A DNA stretch of 55,278 bases. It comes from Alphaproteobacteria bacterium (lineage in GTDB: Bacteria > Pseudomonadota > Alphaproteobacteria > Rhodobacterales > Rhodobacteraceae). Both the position numbers and the translations under genes were made by a program. Below the pieces are notes generated by a model. It was given only the letters and a program-made list of their open reading frames with translations, did no database searches and was not told the DNA's origin. Below, piece after piece: positions 55,218 through 55,278 of the stretch (positions are counted from its first letter, which is position 1; each line of letters opens with the position of its first letter). The stretch lies in contig JAUIAS010000021.1 in assembly GCA_030425395.1 (NCBI GenBank), positions 1 through 55,278 of the forward strand. Direction: 5' to 3'.

Positions 55218-55278
55218 ATGTCTGATCTTTTCTGGCTGAGCGATGCGCAGATGGCGCGTCTTGAGCCTTTCTTCCCCA
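55218..55278 (+). mobile_element. IS5-family transposase, first 20 codons (right end cut)
   Basis: Starting at ATG 55218, the reading MSDLFWLSDAQMARLEPFFP is the N-terminus of an IS5-type (IS427-group-like) transposase common in Rhodobacterales. The rest is outside the window. The inverted-repeat end probably lies between 55180 and 55215 (a GTGATTCAC stretch at 55187-55195 is a candidate). It is transcribed away from the TniQ-like gene. Confidence 0.8.

Overview
The window looks like a chromosomal segment of an alphaproteobacterium of the Rhodobacterales (Roseobacter/Rhodobacter group). The evidence is the high GC content, a ribosomal S4 gene standing alone, the carboxyspermidine polyamine pair, DUF2125, DUF2332 and DUF2237 proteins, a Hint-domain protein, an NDUFS4-type complex I subunit, and protein sequences that read like this order throughout. 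All assignments come from reading motifs and family resemblance; no database search was run.

Layout. 1-17.9 kb is mostly housekeeping: a proton-channel/peptidoglycan-binding pair (left end cut), ChaC, tyrC-hisC, an LpxR-like outer-membrane protein, a Hint protein, rpsD with a promoter, a hairpin-rich leader and a terminator, ychF, trpA, lldD, rplY, pth and a serine hydrolase. 17.9-27 kb, all on the minus strand, holds molybdate uptake (modE, a ModE-type operator, modABC) directly downstream of a BMP-type nucleobase ABC transporter operon ending in a cytosine deaminase-like gene. That operon has a palindrome resembling a RutR site in its promoter region.

27-40 kb is accessory metabolism. A four-gene operon (P450, glutamine-synthetase-like ligase, KdgD-like aldolase/dehydratase, enolase-superfamily enzyme) lies beside a divergent class I glutamine amidotransferase. 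The ligase, oxygenase and amidotransferase resemble, in logic, known gamma-glutamyl routes for amine oxidation. A phosphonate-monoesterase/sulfatase-like gene lies next to a GMC oxidoreductase plus a second enolase-superfamily enzyme. Thioredoxin 2 and a lone eCIS-core (DUF4157) protein lie between the two groups.

At 40.2 kb a tRNA-Arg(TCT) is followed by decayed IS3 and IS6 transposase remnants. 41-53.6 kb returns to core functions: an NDUFS4-like protein, uvrB, glpK, carboxynorspermidine synthase and decarboxylase, a SLC13-type permease, and an SsuABC/TauABC-like transporter with its GntR regulator. The right end (53.6-55.3 kb) is AT-richer and holds a probably 5'-truncated TniQ-like gene abutting the first codons of an IS5-type transposase, which suggests a mobile-element boundary.

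The strongest candidate for an undescribed system is the P450/gamma-glutamyl-ligase/KdgD/enolase/amidotransferase cluster at 28.4-33.8 kb. Supporting leads are the RutR-like operator, the short ModE lying at the end of the nucleobase operon, the unusual nucleophile motif of the sulfatase-like protein, and the truncated TniQ.
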